Positions 1 to 9,620 of a stretch of 64,000 nucleotides of DNA are shown here, piece by piece. Position numbers and translations under genes: made by a program. This stretch comes from Sinorhizobium fredii USDA 205. GTDB lineage: Bacteria > Pseudomonadota > Alphaproteobacteria > Rhizobiales > Rhizobiaceae. Position 1 is the first letter of the stretch. Each line of letters begins with the position of its first letter. The stretch covers positions 83,381 through 147,380 of the forward strand of contig NZ_AUTC01000099.1 in assembly GCF_001461695.1 (NCBI RefSeq). The letters are read 5' to 3'. The notes below the pieces were generated by a model. It ran no database searches and was not told where the DNA came from. It saw only the letters and a program-made list of their open reading frames with translations.

Positions 1-2847
1 TTCGCCGTGCTCGCCGCAGTCGCCAGAAGCCTGGATGTCCGGCTTCTGGCCACCAATGACGCGCTCTATCACGATCCGCACTACAGGCCGCTTGCGGATG
101 TCGTCACCGCCATTCGCGAGCATGTGACGATCGCCAGCGCCGGCTTCCTCCTCCAGAAAAATGCCGAAAGGCACCTGAAGGGGCCGAAGGAGATGGCACG
201 GCGCTTCCGCGACTATCCCGAAGCGATCGTCAATGCGGGAAAATTCTTCAAGCGGCTTTCCTTCAGCCTCGACGAACTCAGCCACCAATATCCGGACGAG
301 AATGCCGAGGGCGAGACGCCGGCCGAAAGCTTGCGGCGGCTCGTCGCCGAAGGCGCGCTCGAGCGTTACCCTTCCGGGGTGCCGGAAAAGGTCCAGCGGC
401 AGATCGAATACGAGCTCGAACTCATCCACGACAAGAAATACGAACCCTATTTCCTGACCGTCCACAAGCTGGTGAAATTTGCCCGCAGCGTGAACATTCT
501 CTGCCAGGGACGGGGGTCTGCGGCCAATTCCTCGGTCTGCTTCTGTCTCCGCATCACCGATGTCGATCCGCAGAAGTTCACGCTACTGTTCGACCGCTTC
601 CTGTCGCGCGATCGCGACGAGCCGCCCGATATCGATGTCGACTTCGAGCACGAGCGGCGCGAAGAGGTCATCCAATATATCTACAGGACCTATGGCAGGG
701 AGCATGCCGGGCTCACCGCCGCGGTGATCAGCTATCGTTCGCGCTCGGCCGGACGCGAGGTCGCCAAGGCCTTCGGTCTGTCGGAGGATGTCCAGTCGGC
801 TCTCGTCAGTTCGGTCTGGGGCTGGGGAACCTCGCCCTTCACCGAGGAGCAGGCGAAGGGGGCGGGCCTCGACATGGCGGATCCGCTGACCAGGCGCGTC
901 CTTGCCTATGCCAGCCTGCTCATGAACTTCCCGCGGCATCTCTCTCAGCATGTCGGCGGCTTCGTCATCACCCGCGACAGGCTCGACGAGGTCGTGCCGA
1001 TCATGAATACGGCCATGCCCGACCGCTACATGATCGAATGGGACAAGGACGATCTCGACCAGTTGAAGATCCTCAAGGTCGACGTGCTGGCCCTCGGCAT
1101 GCTGACCTGCCTCGCCAGGGCCTTCAGGTTTCTGGAAGCCCATTACGGCAAGCCGAAAACGCTCGCCGAACTCTACGAGGACCAGCAGGCGGCCGTTTAC
1201 GACATGATCTGCCGCGCCGATACGGTCGGGGTGTTCCAGATCGAAAGCCGTGCCCAGATGAGCATGCTGCCGCGCCTACGCCCACGCGAAATGTACGATC
1301 TGGTGATCGAGGTGGCGATCGTCCGTCCGGGGCCGATCCAGGGCAACATGGTGCATCCCTATCTGAAGCGACGCGAGGCGCAGCGTCGGGGAGAGGCGGT
1401 CGACTATCCGAGCCAGGAGTTGAAGGCGGTGCTGGAAAGGACGCTCGGCGTGCCGCTGTTTCAGGAACAGGCGATGCAGATCGCCATCACCGCCGCCGGC
1501 TTTTCGCCGAGCGAGGCCGATCGCCTGCGCCGCGCCATGGCGACCTTCAAGCGGACCGGCACGATCCATACGTTCGAACGCAAGATGATCGATGGCATGG
1601 TCAGGAACGGCTATGACAGGGAATTCGCCGAACGCTGCTTCAACCAGATCAAGGGTTTCGGCGAATATGGCTTTCCCGAAAGCCATGCCGCCTCCTTCGC
1701 CTCGCTCGTCTATGCCTCGTCCTGGTTCAAGGCCTACTATCCGGACATCTTCTGCGCCGCGCTTCTGAATTCACAGCCGATGGGCTTCTATGCGCCCGCC
1801 CAGCTCGTGCGCGATGCCCGCGAACACGGGGTCAGGATGCTGCCGGTCGACGTCAACCATTCGGACTGGGATGCCCTGCTCGAAGGCGAGGCGATGTTCC
1901 GTAAGGAGGCGATCGATTCGCGCCATGGCGACATGCGCAATGTCATCCGCTCCGAAAAGGCGGTGCGGCTCGGCTTCCGGCTGGTCAAGGGCCTCAAGCA
2001 AACGGATATGGAGGCGCTGGTTGCGCGCCGCGGCGAGGGATACTGCTCCGTCCACGATCTCTGGGTCCGCTCCGGCCTGAGCCGGGCGGTGCTGGAGCGA
2101 CTTGCGGATGCGGACGCCTTCCGCTCGATCGGGTTCGATAGGCGAAGAGCCCTTTGGGCGGTGAAGGCACTCAACGAGCAATCGGCGGTCGAGCGCCTGC
2201 CGCTTTTCGACGGGGCGGGTTCCACGGACCTGCAGGTCGAAGCCGCCGTCACCCTGCCGGACATGCCCGCGGGCGAGCATGTCATCCATGACTATCGCTA
2301 TCTGACGCTTTCCCTGAAAGCCCATCCGGTTTCCTTCATGCGCGAGGATTTCGCGCGCATGGGTATTCTTTCCAGCCGTGACCTAGCGAAGACCCCGGCC
2401 GGCAGGCGGGTGACGGTGGCGGGCCTTGTGCTCGTTCGCCAGCGGCCGGGTTCCGCCAACGGCGTCATCTTCATGACGATCGAGGACGAAACCGGCGTCG
2501 CCAACATCATCGTCTGGGAAAAGACGTTCCAGAAATATCGGCCCCAGGTGATGGGATCCCGGCTCATAAAGGTGCGCGGCCGCTTACAGAGCGAAAGCGG
2601 CGTCATCCATGTGGTCGCCGAATATATGGAAGACATGACGCCGATGCTCGGCCTCCTGCGCAAGGAGGCACGGCGGTTCGGAGCCAATGATCGGGCCGAT
2701 GAGGCGCTCCGCCCGACGGCGGATGCCCGCGACAAGAAAGCGCTCCGGCAATTGCGCCCGACGCCGCCTGCACAGCGGGGACCGGAAGCTTCCGAGGCGG
2801 GAAGCGAGGTGGCCGAGGTCATGCCGAAGGGGCGCAATTTCCATTGA
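1..2847 (+). CDS. dnaE2: Error-prone DNA polymerase DnaE2 (ImuC), 5' end outside window
   Basis: Catalytic subunit of the mutagenic, damage-inducible C-family polymerase that works with ImuA and ImuB in translesion synthesis. The reading frame is open from base 1, so the start and most of the PHP domain lie upstream of the window. About 948 codons are present. The polymerase acidic motif PDIDVDF lies near bases 625-648, and a C-terminal OB-fold ([18 protein letters not shown]) near 2467-2520 matches the DnaE2 layout. The charged C-terminal tail after about 2640 is variable in the family. Assignment to DnaE2 rather than replicative DnaE1 rests on overall resemblance and the compact C-terminus. 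imuA and imuB would be expected upstream but are not visible. The gene ends with TGA at 2845-2847. Confidence 0.93.
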   Translation, partial: FAVLAAVARSLDVRLLATNDALYHDPHYRPLADVVTAIREHVTIASAGFLLQKNAERHLKGPKEMARRFRDYPEAIVNAGKFFKRLSFSLDELSHQYPDENAEGETPAESLRRLVAEGALERYPSGVPEKVQRQIEYELELIHDKKYEPYFLTVHKLVKFARSVNILCQGRGSAANSSVCFCLRITDVDPQKFTLLFDRFLSRDRDEPPDIDVDFEHERREEVIQYIYRTYGREHAGLTAAVISYRSRSAGREVAKAFGLSEDVQSALVSSVWGWGTSPFTEEQAKGAGLDMADPLTRRVLAYASLLMNFPRHLSQHVGGFVITRDRLDEVVPIMNTAMPDRYMIEWDKDDLDQLKILKVDVLALGMLTCLARAFRFLEAHYGKPKTLAELYEDQQAAVYDMICRADTVGVFQIESRAQMSMLPRLRPREMYDLVIEVAIVRPGPIQGNMVHPYLKRREAQRRGEAVDYPSQELKAVLERTLGVPLFQEQAMQIAITAAGFSPSEADRLRRAMATFKRTGTIHTFERKMIDGMVRNGYDREFAERCFNQIKGFGEYGFPESHAASFASLVYASSWFKAYYPDIFCAALLNSQPMGFYAPAQLVRDAREHGVRMLPVDVNHSDWDALLEGEAMFRKEAIDSRHGDMRNVIRSEKAVRLGFRLVKGLKQTDMEALVARRGEGYCSVHDLWVRSGLSRAVLERLADADAFRSIGFDRRRALWAVKALNEQSAVERLPLFDGAGSTDLQVEAAVTLPDMPAGEHVIHDYRYLTLSLKAHPVSFMREDFARMGILSSRDLAKTPAGRRVTVAGLVLVRQRPGSANGVIFMTIEDETGVANIIVWEKTFQKYRPQVMGSRLIKVRGRLQSESGVIHVVAEYMEDMTPMLGLLRKEARRFGANDRADEALRPTADARDKKALRQLRPTPPAQRGPEASEAGSEVAEVMPKGRNFH

Positions 2848-2979
2848 GGCCCGCTCAGACCGCCGCCGACGATCGTTGCATCGTCGGTTTGCCCAGGTTT
2901 TCGCCTCCGGACATGCCTGTGTAAAAATGTCGCAGGACGTCCTCCCCGCTTTGCAAGTCCTGAGAGAAAAATCGTCGTC

Positions 2980-2996
2980 TTAGAATCACCTAATCT
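2980..2996 (+). promoter_or_regulatory. Second, degenerate ICE-like motif
   Basis: TTAGAATCACCTAAT resembles the rhizobial iron control element (consensus TTTAGAA-N3-TTCTAAA). The left half is good and the right half is poor. It lies about 45 bases upstream of the better copy at 3024-3040. It could be a secondary Irr site or chance similarity. Confidence 0.3.
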
Positions 2997-3023
2997 GATG
3001 AAAACACGAAATTTTTCCTCAAG

Positions 3024-3040
3024 ATTAGAACGACTCTAAT
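3024..3040 (+). promoter_or_regulatory. ICE-like (Irr) operator upstream of bfd-like/bfr
   Basis: ATTAGAA-CGA-CTCTAAT is a 7-3-7 near-palindrome that matches the iron control element TTTAGAA-N3-TTCTAAA at 11 of 14 half-site positions. It is about 45 bases before the bfd-like start. In rhizobia Irr binds such sites and represses iron-storage genes under iron limitation, which suits the genes downstream. Binding is inferred from the motif only. Confidence 0.6.
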
Positions 3041-3083
3041 ATACTCCTCAACTTTATGGAGAGGAGTTTTTTGTTGACGGCAA

Positions 3084-3452
3084 ATGTCCTCTTTTGCTTT
3101 ATCGCAAAATCAGGATGTTGCGTTTGACAGGCAAGACGAAATGCTGGTTTGCAGCTGCAATTTCATCAGTGAAAAAGAAATCGAGGACACCATCATCGGC
3201 CTCCTCGATGAGGACTGTTGGCAGTTGATCGTGCCGGCAAAAGTCTATCACGCGATGGAAAAGCGCGGCCGCTGCTGCGGCTGTTTCCCCAATGTCGTCG
3301 ACATCATCATCCGCACCACCGAGCAATATCACGCCCGTCGCGACTCGACGGAAGCCGAGATATTTGATTTCATGACCCGCCTAAAACAATTTCACGAAGA
3401 AAACCGGAGGGCGGATCTTGAAAGGCGACGCAAAGGTCATAGAGCAGCTTAA
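3084..3452 (+). CDS. Bacterioferritin-associated ferredoxin-like (2Fe-2S) protein, elongated
   Basis: Bfd-type [2Fe-2S] protein, expected to pass electrons to bacterioferritin so that stored iron can be released. The four cluster ligands of the family are visible as CSC (Cys23, Cys25) and CCGC (Cys64, Cys67). At 122 residues it is about twice the length of E. coli Bfd (64). It has about 20 extra N-terminal residues and a charged C-terminal tail rich in Arg, Glu and Lys after residue 80. An alternative start is ATG at 3141 (103 aa), directly before the conserved core. A purine-rich GGAGAGGAG lies about 16 bases before 3084, rather far for an RBS. The last 35 bases overlap bfr in another frame, so translation is probably coupled. 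Iron control through the ICE-like site upstream is likely. Confidence 0.8.
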   Translation: MSSFALSQNQDVAFDRQDEMLVCSCNFISEKEIEDTIIGLLDEDCWQLIVPAKVYHAMEKRGRCCGCFPNVVDIIIRTTEQYHARRDSTEAEIFDFMTRLKQFHEENRRADLERRRKGHRAA

Positions 3453-3903
3453 CGAAGCGCTCTTTCTCGAACTCGGTGCCGTAAACCAGTACTGGGTGCA
3501 TTACCGCCTTCTCGAAGACTGGGGCTACACGCTTCTCGCAAAGAAGGAGCGTGCCGAATCCATCGAGGAAATGCACCACGCCGACAAACTCATCGCACGC
3601 ATCATCTTCCTCGAAGGCCATCCGAACCTTCAGACGGTCGCCCCGCTGCGCATCGGTCAGAATGTCAAGGAAGTGCTGAAGGCCGACCTTGCAGGCGAAT
3701 ACGACGCCCGCACGGCCTACAAGAATTCCCGCGACATCTGTCACGCGGCCGGCGACTATGTCTCGATGAAACTCTTCGAGGAACTGCTCGCCGACGAGGA
3801 GGGCCACATCGACTTCCTCGAGTCGCAGCTGCAGCTGCTTGACACGATCGGCGAGGAAAAATACGGGCAGCTCAACGCCGCCCCGGCCAACGAAGCCGAG
3901 TAG
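3418..3903 (+). CDS. bfr: Bacterioferritin
   Basis: Haem-containing 24-mer iron-storage ferritin with ferroxidase activity. The protein is 161 residues, normal for the family, and begins with the canonical MKGD. Haem ligand Met52 is present in EEMHHAD. Ferroxidase ligands Glu18, Glu51 and His54 are visible, and the second pair lies in the [10 protein letters not shown] helix. Start: a TTG codon at 3418 with GGAGGG about 8 bases upstream. It is chosen because MKGD then aligns with E. coli Bfr and Met52 falls at the exact position. The start lies inside the bfd-like gene (35-base overlap). Both genes share one likely iron-responsive promoter. Confidence 0.96.
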   Translation: MKGDAKVIEQLNEALFLELGAVNQYWVHYRLLEDWGYTLLAKKERAESIEEMHHADKLIARIIFLEGHPNLQTVAPLRIGQNVKEVLKADLAGEYDARTAYKNSRDICHAAGDYVSMKLFEELLADEEGHIDFLESQLQLLDTIGEEKYGQLNAAPANEAE

Positions 3904-3974
3904 TACCGATTCGATCTCGATCAAGTGCCGCGCGTCTCGCACCGCGGCACTTTCTCGTGGGTAGGAACGGACCG

Positions 3975-4018
3975 CTACAGCGCCGCGCGTCCAATCGGAC
4001 GCGCTGAGGTCGCTGTAG
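3975..4018. repeat. Palindromic intergenic repeat, family A copy 1
   Basis: Begins CTACAGCGCCGCGCGTCC and ends CGCTGTAG, folding into a long imperfect hairpin. Related copies lie at 9717-9759 (inverted), 25747-25790 (inverted) and 47211-47253. It lies between bfr and the convergent rppH, where a hairpin could act on mRNA 3' ends. Confidence 0.8.
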
Positions 4019-4090
4019 GCGGCGCGGCATACCCCTTCGCCCGCTTGCGGAAAGAAGGTGCCGGCATGCGGATGAGCAAAGATTTCCTCT

Positions 4091-4618
4091 TTACCCCGCC
4101 AGATGCGCAAATGCGGCGACGACCTCTTCATAGGTCTTGCGCTTGAACGGTACGATCAGCTTCGGCAGCTCCTGCATGGGCTTCCATTCCCAGGCGTCGA
4201 ATTCGGGGTCGTGGCCGCCCGGCGGCGGGTTGATGGCGATTTCGCTTTCGTCGCCCTCGAAGCGGAAGGCGTACCAGCGCTGCGTCTGGCCGCGATACTT
4301 GCCCTTCAGGCCGATGCCGATCAGGTGCTCCGGCAGGTCGTAATTGATCCAGCCGGGCGCCTCGGCAAGCAGCGAGACGCTGCGCATGCCGGTTTCCTCG
4401 TAGAGTTCGCGATAGGCAGCTTCGAGCGGATCTTCGCCCTCGTCGATGCCGCCCTGCGGCATCTGCCAGAGTTGCGGCGAGCCGTCATATTCCGAGTTGC
4501 CGACGGCGAGCCGATGTCCGGCCCAGACGAGGCCCTGATGATTGAGGACCATGACGCCGACGCACGGCCGATAGGGCAGGTCCTCCGCCTTCAAAACCTT
4601 GCGCTTGTCCTTACCCAT
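4091..4618 (-). CDS. rppH: RNA pyrophosphohydrolase RppH (Nudix hydrolase)
   Basis: Removes pyrophosphate from the 5' end of triphosphorylated RNA, which starts RNase E-dependent decay. The Nudix box is complete: [20 protein letters not shown], followed by TG. The upstream [12 protein letters not shown] and the late WKPM segment are typical of the RppH/NudH subgroup. Start: ATG at 4618 (175 aa) is preferred because AAGGGAATGG lies just upstream. ATG at 4636 would add six residues without a clear ribosome site. It is the last gene of the minus-strand block that also holds ctpA and envC, and it follows the polysaccharide deacetylase-like gene by about 50 bases. Confidence 0.93.
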   Translation of the reverse strand: MGKDKRKVLKAEDLPYRPCVGVMVLNHQGLVWAGHRLAVGNSEYDGSPQLWQMPQGGIDEGEDPLEAAYRELYEETGMRSVSLLAEAPGWINYDLPEHLIGIGLKGKYRGQTQRWYAFRFEGDESEIAINPPPGGHDPEFDAWEWKPMQELPKLIVPFKRKTYEEVVAAFAHLAG

Positions 4619-4671
4619 GTCGCCATTCCCTTGCATGTGCTACCAGTTATTCAGCCGATTGCCTGCTTAGA

Positions 4672-5877
4672 TCAGTTTTGTTGCGGATCGTTGACGAGGG
4701 CCGAAATACCGACGAATTCGATGCCGCGCCCGCCCGCCTCCTCCATCCATCCGGCGATTGTCGCCACGCTTTCGTCGAAGGCGGAAGCGACGCCGATCGC
4801 CGTGCCGTTGCGCCGTGCGACGCGTTCGAGCTCGTCGAGCTTGCGCAGGATCGCATTGCGGCTGAGTTCGCTGTCGAGGACCAGATCGGCGAAGCCGTGC
4901 GGCACGCCGACGGCACCGGAAAGCGTTCCGGAAAGCGATTGCGCCGAGGTGCCGTCGTCGAGAAAAAGCAATCCGCGCTTGCCGAGGTCGCGCATCACCG
5001 GCTCGAGCGCATCCGCGTCGGAGAGAAACCGTCCGCCGAGATAGTTCATGATGCCGGTGTAGTTGGTGATCTGGCCCATGCTGCGGTGCAACTCGGCAAG
5101 GTTCTTGGTGGCGCCGCGGGAAAGGAGAAGAGCGTGCGGACCCGGGTCGTTGTCCGGGTAGTCGAAGGGCTCCATCGGAATCTGCAACAGCAACTCGTGG
5201 CCGTCGCGCCGCGCATCCTGCATCCAGCGCTGCAGGCTGTTGCCGGCAGCGGCGAAGGCGAGCGTCACCTCCGGCGGCAGGTCGTGGATGGCGCGCTGCG
5301 TTCCCGTCTGGCTGAGGCCGAGGCCGCCGACGACCAGGCCGATGCGCGTGCCGCGCGCGCCTGACCAGGGACGGGCATATTGGTCCATCGGTCGCAATCC
5401 GTCCGGACCGACGATCGGCAACCGGCCTTGCGGCGTGTCCTCGATGAGGTCCTCGTTCGGAAGCGCCGCCATGCGCGGATCCTGGCCGCGCATCGGACCG
5501 GCACTGATCAGCGCCGGGCCGTCGCCGTCGCGCGACCTCGGCGTGTATTTCGTAACCGTCGCGCCGTCGTCCGTCAGGATTTCCTCGACATGGGCTCCCG
5601 AGCGGGCTCCGCTCTGGCGAAGCGAGCCGGCTGCTCCTCCGGGCTTGACGGAAGGCGCGGTTACCTCGGCGGCCGCCTTGATCGCTTCAGCGCTTGTGGC
5701 CGGGTCGGAAGTGCGAAGCAGAGGATCGGGCCGGAAAGCGGCCCAGCCGGAGAGCCCGGCGACGGCAAGCGTGAAGATGCCAAGAAACGCATAGCCGAAC
5801 ATCCGGCGCGGATCGCGCTTGCGCGTCGGCCTCTTCTTCGGGCCTTGGCCAAGGGGAGCATTGAGATCAGTTCCCAA
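4672..5877 (-). CDS. Divergent polysaccharide deacetylase family protein (YibQ-like)
   Basis: A 401-residue envelope protein. The N-terminus is basic and followed by one membrane segment at about residues 27-48 (FGYAFLGIFTLAVAGLSGW). A Pro/Ala-rich linker follows, then a C-terminal divergent polysaccharide deacetylase fold from about residue 175 (IGLVVGGLGLSQTGT through ALVNDPQQN). In this family (PF04748) the fold is related to NodB-type deacetylases, but an enzymatic role is not established. It sits downstream of envC and ctpA on the same strand, an arrangement known from other proteobacteria and suggesting a role in peptidoglycan remodelling at division. A hairpin separates it from ctpA (5969-5998), so it may have its own promoter. 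Confidence 0.85.
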   Translation of the reverse strand: MGTDLNAPLGQGPKKRPTRKRDPRRMFGYAFLGIFTLAVAGLSGWAAFRPDPLLRTSDPATSAEAIKAAAEVTAPSVKPGGAAGSLRQSGARSGAHVEEILTDDGATVTKYTPRSRDGDGPALISAGPMRGQDPRMAALPNEDLIEDTPQGRLPIVGPDGLRPMDQYARPWSGARGTRIGLVVGGLGLSQTGTQRAIHDLPPEVTLAFAAAGNSLQRWMQDARRDGHELLLQIPMEPFDYPDNDPGPHALLLSRGATKNLAELHRSMGQITNYTGIMNYLGGRFLSDADALEPVMRDLGKRGLLFLDDGTSAQSLSGTLSGAVGVPHGFADLVLDSELSRNAILRKLDELERVARRNGTAIGVASAFDESVATIAGWMEEAGGRGIEFVGISALVNDPQQN

Positions 5878-5968
5878 ACGGAGCCTCGACCTTAGGAAGT
5901 TGCCGGTGAGGAGTGTGCCGCCCGTGAAGAATCATCGGCAGTCGGCTGCATCGCCGATGCATAATATA

Positions 5969-5998
5969 AAGGCGCCGGGTTGAACAGCCCGGCGCCTT
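5969..5998 (-). terminator. Hairpin between ctpA and the deacetylase-like gene
   Basis: Perfect 11-bp stem AAGGCGCCGGG / CCCGGCGCCTT with an 8-base loop. On the minus strand it is followed by a short T-rich stretch (TATATT). It lies just downstream of ctpA. The weak T-tract makes it a moderate terminator or mRNA-stabilising hairpin. Confidence 0.55.
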
Positions 5999-6064
5999 AG
6001 TGTCTCGCTTCGAATGGCCGAGTGGCGCTGGATCCGACCGATCCACAAGCCAGCTACAGTAGGC

Positions 6065-7387
6065 TCACTTCTTGAGTTCGGCCTGATCGGGATTGGCCGG
6101 GAAGGCCGGATCCGTCTTCTTGCCGCGCAAGAGGTCGAGCGCGTAGTTGAGCTGAATGTCGTCCTTGGCTTCCGGCGGCACGTAGGCGACAGAGCCGGAG
6201 CCCTCGTCGTTCTCGCTCTGGCCCTTGATGTGGCCGCGCAGATCGGACTCGCCCTGAGCCTCGACCTTGCCGAGGAGTTCCGGCGGCAGCGGCTGCTCGA
6301 CCTTGATGTCCGGCGTGATGCCCGTGCCCTGGATCGACTTGCCCGACGGCGTGTAGTAGAGCGCCGTCGTCAGGCGCAATGCGCCGGCGTCGCCGAGCGG
6401 AATGATCGTCTGAACCGAGCCCTTGCCGAAGGAGCGCGTGCCGAGCACGGTGGCGCGTTTCATATCCTGGAGCGCGCCCGCGACAATCTCCGATGCCGAC
6501 GCCGAGCCGCCGTTGACGAGCACGACGACGGGCTTGCCGTCCGTCAGGTCACCCGGCGTCGCATTGAAACGGCGCGTCTCGTCCGGGTTGCGGCCGCGGG
6601 TCGAGACGACCTCGCCGCGCTCCATGAAGGCATCCGAAACATTGATGGCCTGGTCGAGCAGGCCGCCCGGATTGAGGCGCAGGTCGAGGACATAGCCCTT
6701 GAGCTTGTCCGCCGGGACGTCCGCCTTGACCTTCTCGATGCCCTTCTTCAGGTCGTCGAAGGTCTTCTCGGTGAAGGAGATCACCCGGAGATAGCCGACA
6801 TCGCCTTCGACGCGGTACTTGACGGCGCGCACGGCGATCACGTCACGAACGATCGTCAGCTCGATCGGCTTTTCCGCACCCTTGCGCAGGATGGTGAGCT
6901 TGATCGGCGTGCCGACGGCACCGCGCATCTTCTCGACGGCTTCCTCGAGCTTCAGGCCGCGGACGTCCTGGCCGTCGATCTTCGAGATCAGGTCGCCGGC
7001 AAGCACGCCGGCGCGGGCGGCAGGAGTGTCGTCGATCGGGCTTGTCACCTTGACCAGGTCTTCTTCCATCGTCACCTCGATGCCGAGGCCGCCGAATTCG
7101 CCGCGCGTCTGGGTCCGCATATCCTCGGCATCGGCCGAGTTCATGTAGCTAGAATGCGGGTCGAGGGAGGAGAGCATGCCATTGATGGCATTCTCGATGA
7201 GCTTGTCGTCCTGCGGCGGCGTCACGTATTGCGCGCGCACACGCTCGAACACATCGCCGAAAATCGCCAGCTCGCGGTACGTGGACGAATTGGCCGCCAC
7301 GGCCGGGATCGTTGCCGAATAGACGACGCCCATCGCCGTCGCCCCCATCAGCGCCCCGACCAGAACAAGTGAAGCTCTACGTATCAT
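6065..7387 (-). CDS. ctpA: Carboxyl-terminal processing protease CtpA (S41 family)
   Basis: Periplasmic serine protease that processes or degrades envelope proteins. Order: signal peptide/anchor at residues 1-32 (MIRRASLVLVGALMG), PDZ domain at about 95-175 (GLGIEV; AGVLAGDLISKIDG), then the S41 catalytic core with Ser297 in GSASASE and Lys322 in SFGKGSVQ, the 25-residue Ser-Lys spacing of the family. It has 440 residues. Start: ATG at 7387, chosen because the signal peptide follows at once. A reading frame continues 25 codons further upstream but would bury the signal sequence. The start overlaps the envC stop by 11 bases, so the two are probably translationally coupled. In several bacteria this protease controls cell-wall hydrolases, fitting the envC neighbour. 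Confidence 0.94.
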   Translation of the reverse strand: MIRRASLVLVGALMGATAMGVVYSATIPAVAANSSTYRELAIFGDVFERVRAQYVTPPQDDKLIENAINGMLSSLDPHSSYMNSADAEDMRTQTRGEFGGLGIEVTMEEDLVKVTSPIDDTPAARAGVLAGDLISKIDGQDVRGLKLEEAVEKMRGAVGTPIKLTILRKGAEKPIELTIVRDVIAVRAVKYRVEGDVGYLRVISFTEKTFDDLKKGIEKVKADVPADKLKGYVLDLRLNPGGLLDQAINVSDAFMERGEVVSTRGRNPDETRRFNATPGDLTDGKPVVVLVNGGSASASEIVAGALQDMKRATVLGTRSFGKGSVQTIIPLGDAGALRLTTALYYTPSGKSIQGTGITPDIKVEQPLPPELLGKVEAQGESDLRGHIKGQSENDEGSGSVAYVPPEAKDDIQLNYALDLLRGKKTDPAFPANPDQAELKK

Positions 7388-8807
7388 TTCGCGCCTTTCC
7401 AACCTCTGTTGCGGTCCACCACGGTCGGGAATCAACCGGCTTTCCGTCTTTTCGGAATTCAATGTAAATCGTTGGCCTGTCCGTTTCCAGCGTCAAGGCC
7501 GTCGCACTCGCCACTCTTTTTGCACCCATCGTCGCGATCGGCTCGCCTGCCACGACGAATTGCCCGGGGCGGACGCCCACACCTTCCATTCCGGCCAGCA
7601 CGATATGGTAGCCGTCGCCGGGATTGAGGATGATCATCTGGCCGTAACTGCGGAAGCTGCCGGCATAGACGATCCAGCCGTCCGCCGGCGTAGTCACCAG
7701 CGCGCCTGCATTGGTTTCCAGCATGATCCCCTGCAGCGAGTGCCCGGTGCCGTCCGCGTCGCCGAATTGCCGCAGGATCGAGCCTGCGGCCGGATAGCTG
7801 AGCCTCTGTTGCAATTCCGAAAACACGTATGCGGGCGCAATGCGGTTTTTGTCGGGCACCGCGCTCTTGGCCAATTCCCGTGCCGCCTCGCGCTCGGCTT
7901 CGTTCATCCGCAGCCGTTCCTCCTCCTGGGCGCGCGCCGCCGCGGCCGCCTCTCGCACCGAGGATATCTCGTTTTCGATCGAGGAGATCAGCCCCTCGAG
8001 ATTGGTCGCCTGCAGGGCGAGTTCCTCTGCCTTGCGCTGTTCGGAGGCGAGTTCCATCGCGTTCCGCTGCCGCAGCTTGTCCTTCTCGGCGGCGAGCATC
8101 GACATGCGCCGCTCTTCCTCGAGATTGGCGGTCATCGTCGCCGTCAGATCGTCCCGCTGCCTGGCGATGCCGGCGCGGATGTCGGCAAGCGCCTTGAGGT
8201 CGGCAACGAGACTGTCGGTCTGCTCGCGTATCTCCGGAACGACCGCACCGAGCAGGATGGCGCTGCGGACCGAACCAAGTGCGTCTTCCGGCGTCACCAG
8301 GATCGCCGGCGGCGGGTTGCGGCCCATGCGCTGCAGTGCAGCGAGCACTTCGGCAAGCACGCCGCGCCGGGCCCGGAGCGAACGCTTGACCACGTCCTCC
8401 TTGGCGCGCAACTCGTTGAGCTTCGTCTCTCCCTCGGAAATCTGTCGCTCGAGCTCCTGGCGCTTCGCGGCCGAATCGACGATCGCCGAGCGCAGCGCCG
8501 CATTGCTCTTGTCGATCTCGGCAATCGTCTGCTCGAGAGCCCCGGCGCGCTCGCGCGAAAGGCTGATCGTCTTCGACAGCGCGTCCAGTTCGCTGCGCGT
8601 GCTGTCACGTCTCGAGGCGAGGCCGGCAGCGGGATCCGGGGGGCCCTGCTTCGCGTCGGCCGGGGCGGAAGCGTCCACGGCGGAATCCTGCGCAACGGCC
8701 GCTCCGCAAATCGGCAGAAGAACGGCGGCGATCGCCGCAAGCCGACCGATCTGCGCCACATCAAATCTCGTCCGGGCCACCTCGGCTCTGTTCCTGGCGC
8801 GCGTCAT
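7377..8807 (-). CDS. EnvC-like murein hydrolase activator (degenerate LytM/M23 domain)
   Basis: Periplasmic coiled-coil protein of 476 residues. It has a basic N-terminus and signal sequence (IAAVLLPICGAAVAQ, residues about 25-40), a long coiled coil at about 60-310 rich in Glu, Arg and Ala, and a C-terminal LytM/M23 domain at about 335-470 (YPAAGSILRQFGD through GYHIVLAGM). The metal-binding set of active M23 enzymes is incomplete: the usual C-terminal HxH is replaced by IYIEFR. It is therefore probably a non-catalytic amidase activator like E. coli EnvC. Its cognate amidase is not in this window. It overlaps ctpA by 11 bases. Confidence 0.9.
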   Translation of the reverse strand: MTRARNRAEVARTRFDVAQIGRLAAIAAVLLPICGAAVAQDSAVDASAPADAKQGPPDPAAGLASRRDSTRSELDALSKTISLSRERAGALEQTIAEIDKSNAALRSAIVDSAAKRQELERQISEGETKLNELRAKEDVVKRSLRARRGVLAEVLAALQRMGRNPPPAILVTPEDALGSVRSAILLGAVVPEIREQTDSLVADLKALADIRAGIARQRDDLTATMTANLEEERRMSMLAAEKDKLRQRNAMELASEQRKAEELALQATNLEGLISSIENEISSVREAAAAARAQEEERLRMNEAEREAARELAKSAVPDKNRIAPAYVFSELQQRLSYPAAGSILRQFGDADGTGHSLQGIMLETNAGALVTTPADGWIVYAGSFRSYGQMIILNPGDGYHIVLAGMEGVGVRPGQFVVAGEPIATMGAKRVASATALTLETDRPTIYIEFRKDGKPVDSRPWWTATEVGKARNDT

Positions 8808-9137
8808 CCTGTCTCGTGGGGCTAGTGAATAAATCAGGAGACCCTAATCCGATTTGGCGGAGGCCACCAATACATATTCTTGTTATCGCCCGGCAAGGGT
8901 TCAGGGAGGCGCTGCCCTTCGTCGAATCGTCGCCGATCCAAAACCATGCGATGAAGGACAAGTAGCCATGGAGTGCCCCTCATCCCGCTGCCGCGACCTT
9001 CTCCCCGCAGCGCGGGGAGAAGGGACAAGCCGCGCCTGCAATTCCCAACGAGCCGGCGAGCGGGGCGGGGCGCCGCCGCGAATCCCCTTCGCCCCGCTCG
9101 CGGGGAGAAGGTGGCCGGCAGGCCGGATGAGGGGCGA
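8808..9137. other. Gene-free stretch before envC, mostly repeat
   Basis: Between rlmH and envC (330 bases). About half is the RIME-like element at 8975-9135. The part at 8808-8970 should hold the ribosome site of envC and perhaps a promoter, but I see no convincing -35/-10 pair and no further ORF. Confidence 0.5.
8975..9135. repeat. RIME-like mosaic repeat, full copy
   Basis: Bounded by GCCCCTCAT and its complement ATGAGGGGC. It holds two large palindromes, CTTCTCCCCGC..GCGGGGAGAAG and CCCCTTCGCCCCGCTCGCGG.., plus the arm GGCCGGCAGGCCGGATGAGG. Similar elements occur at 23591, 27269, 31784, 36536 and 63868. The structure matches the RIME1 family of Rhizobiaceae. Confidence 0.85.
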
Positions 9138-9620
9138 CTATGCTCGGTGATAGGGGTGGCCGGCGAGAATGGTCACGGCACGATAGAGCTGTTCGGCGAT
9201 GAGGATGCGCACGAGCTGATGCGGCCAGGTCATCTTGCCGAGGCACAGAACCGCATCGGCGCGGGCATGAAGGGCCGGATCAAGCCCGTCGGCACCGCCG
9301 ATGGCGATCATCAGATCGCGCTTGCCGCCGTCCCGGAAGGTGCCGAGCAGCGTGGCGAAACTTTCCGAATCGAGCGCCTTGCCGCGTTCGTCGAGCAACA
9401 GGAGCAGGCTGCCGTCGGCAAGCGCCTTGTCGAGCTGGGTCGCTTCGTCGCGCTTGCGCGTCTCCGCATTCGCAGCGCGGCTCTCGTTGATTTCGACGAC
9501 GCGCGCCAGCTCCAGGCCGACGGCCGGCCCCGCCTTGGCGAACCGATCGAGATAACGGGCCGCCAAGTCCTTTTCCGGCCCCGCCTTCAGGCGGCCGACT
9601 GCGAAAAGTCCGATACGCAT
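9138..9620 (-). CDS. rlmH: 23S rRNA pseudouridine-1915 N3-methyltransferase RlmH
   Basis: SPOUT-class methyltransferase that modifies pseudouridine 1915 in helix 69 of 23S rRNA, using SAM. It has 160 residues, normal for the family. Visible hallmarks are MRIGLFAVGRLK at the N-terminus, LLLLDERGK and IAIGGADGLDP for the knotted SAM site, and the conserved C-terminal LGKMTWPHQLVRILIAEQLYRA region ending in GHPYHRA. It lies downstream of rsfS on the same strand, the usual order in alphaproteobacteria. A palindromic repeat in the 261-base gap separates the two. The stop codon is directly next to a RIME-like repeat. Confidence 0.96.
   Translation of the reverse strand: MRIGLFAVGRLKAGPEKDLAARYLDRFAKAGPAVGLELARVVEINESRAANAETRKRDEATQLDKALADGSLLLLLDERGKALDSESFATLLGTFRDGGKRDLMIAIGGADGLDPALHARADAVLCLGKMTWPHQLVRILIAEQLYRAVTILAGHPYHRA

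Noticed and set aside
8975..9135. Clustered palindromes as a CRISPR array
   Set aside because: There are no regular direct repeats with spacers; the symmetry and arms are those of RIME-type elements. No CRISPR array occurs in the window.
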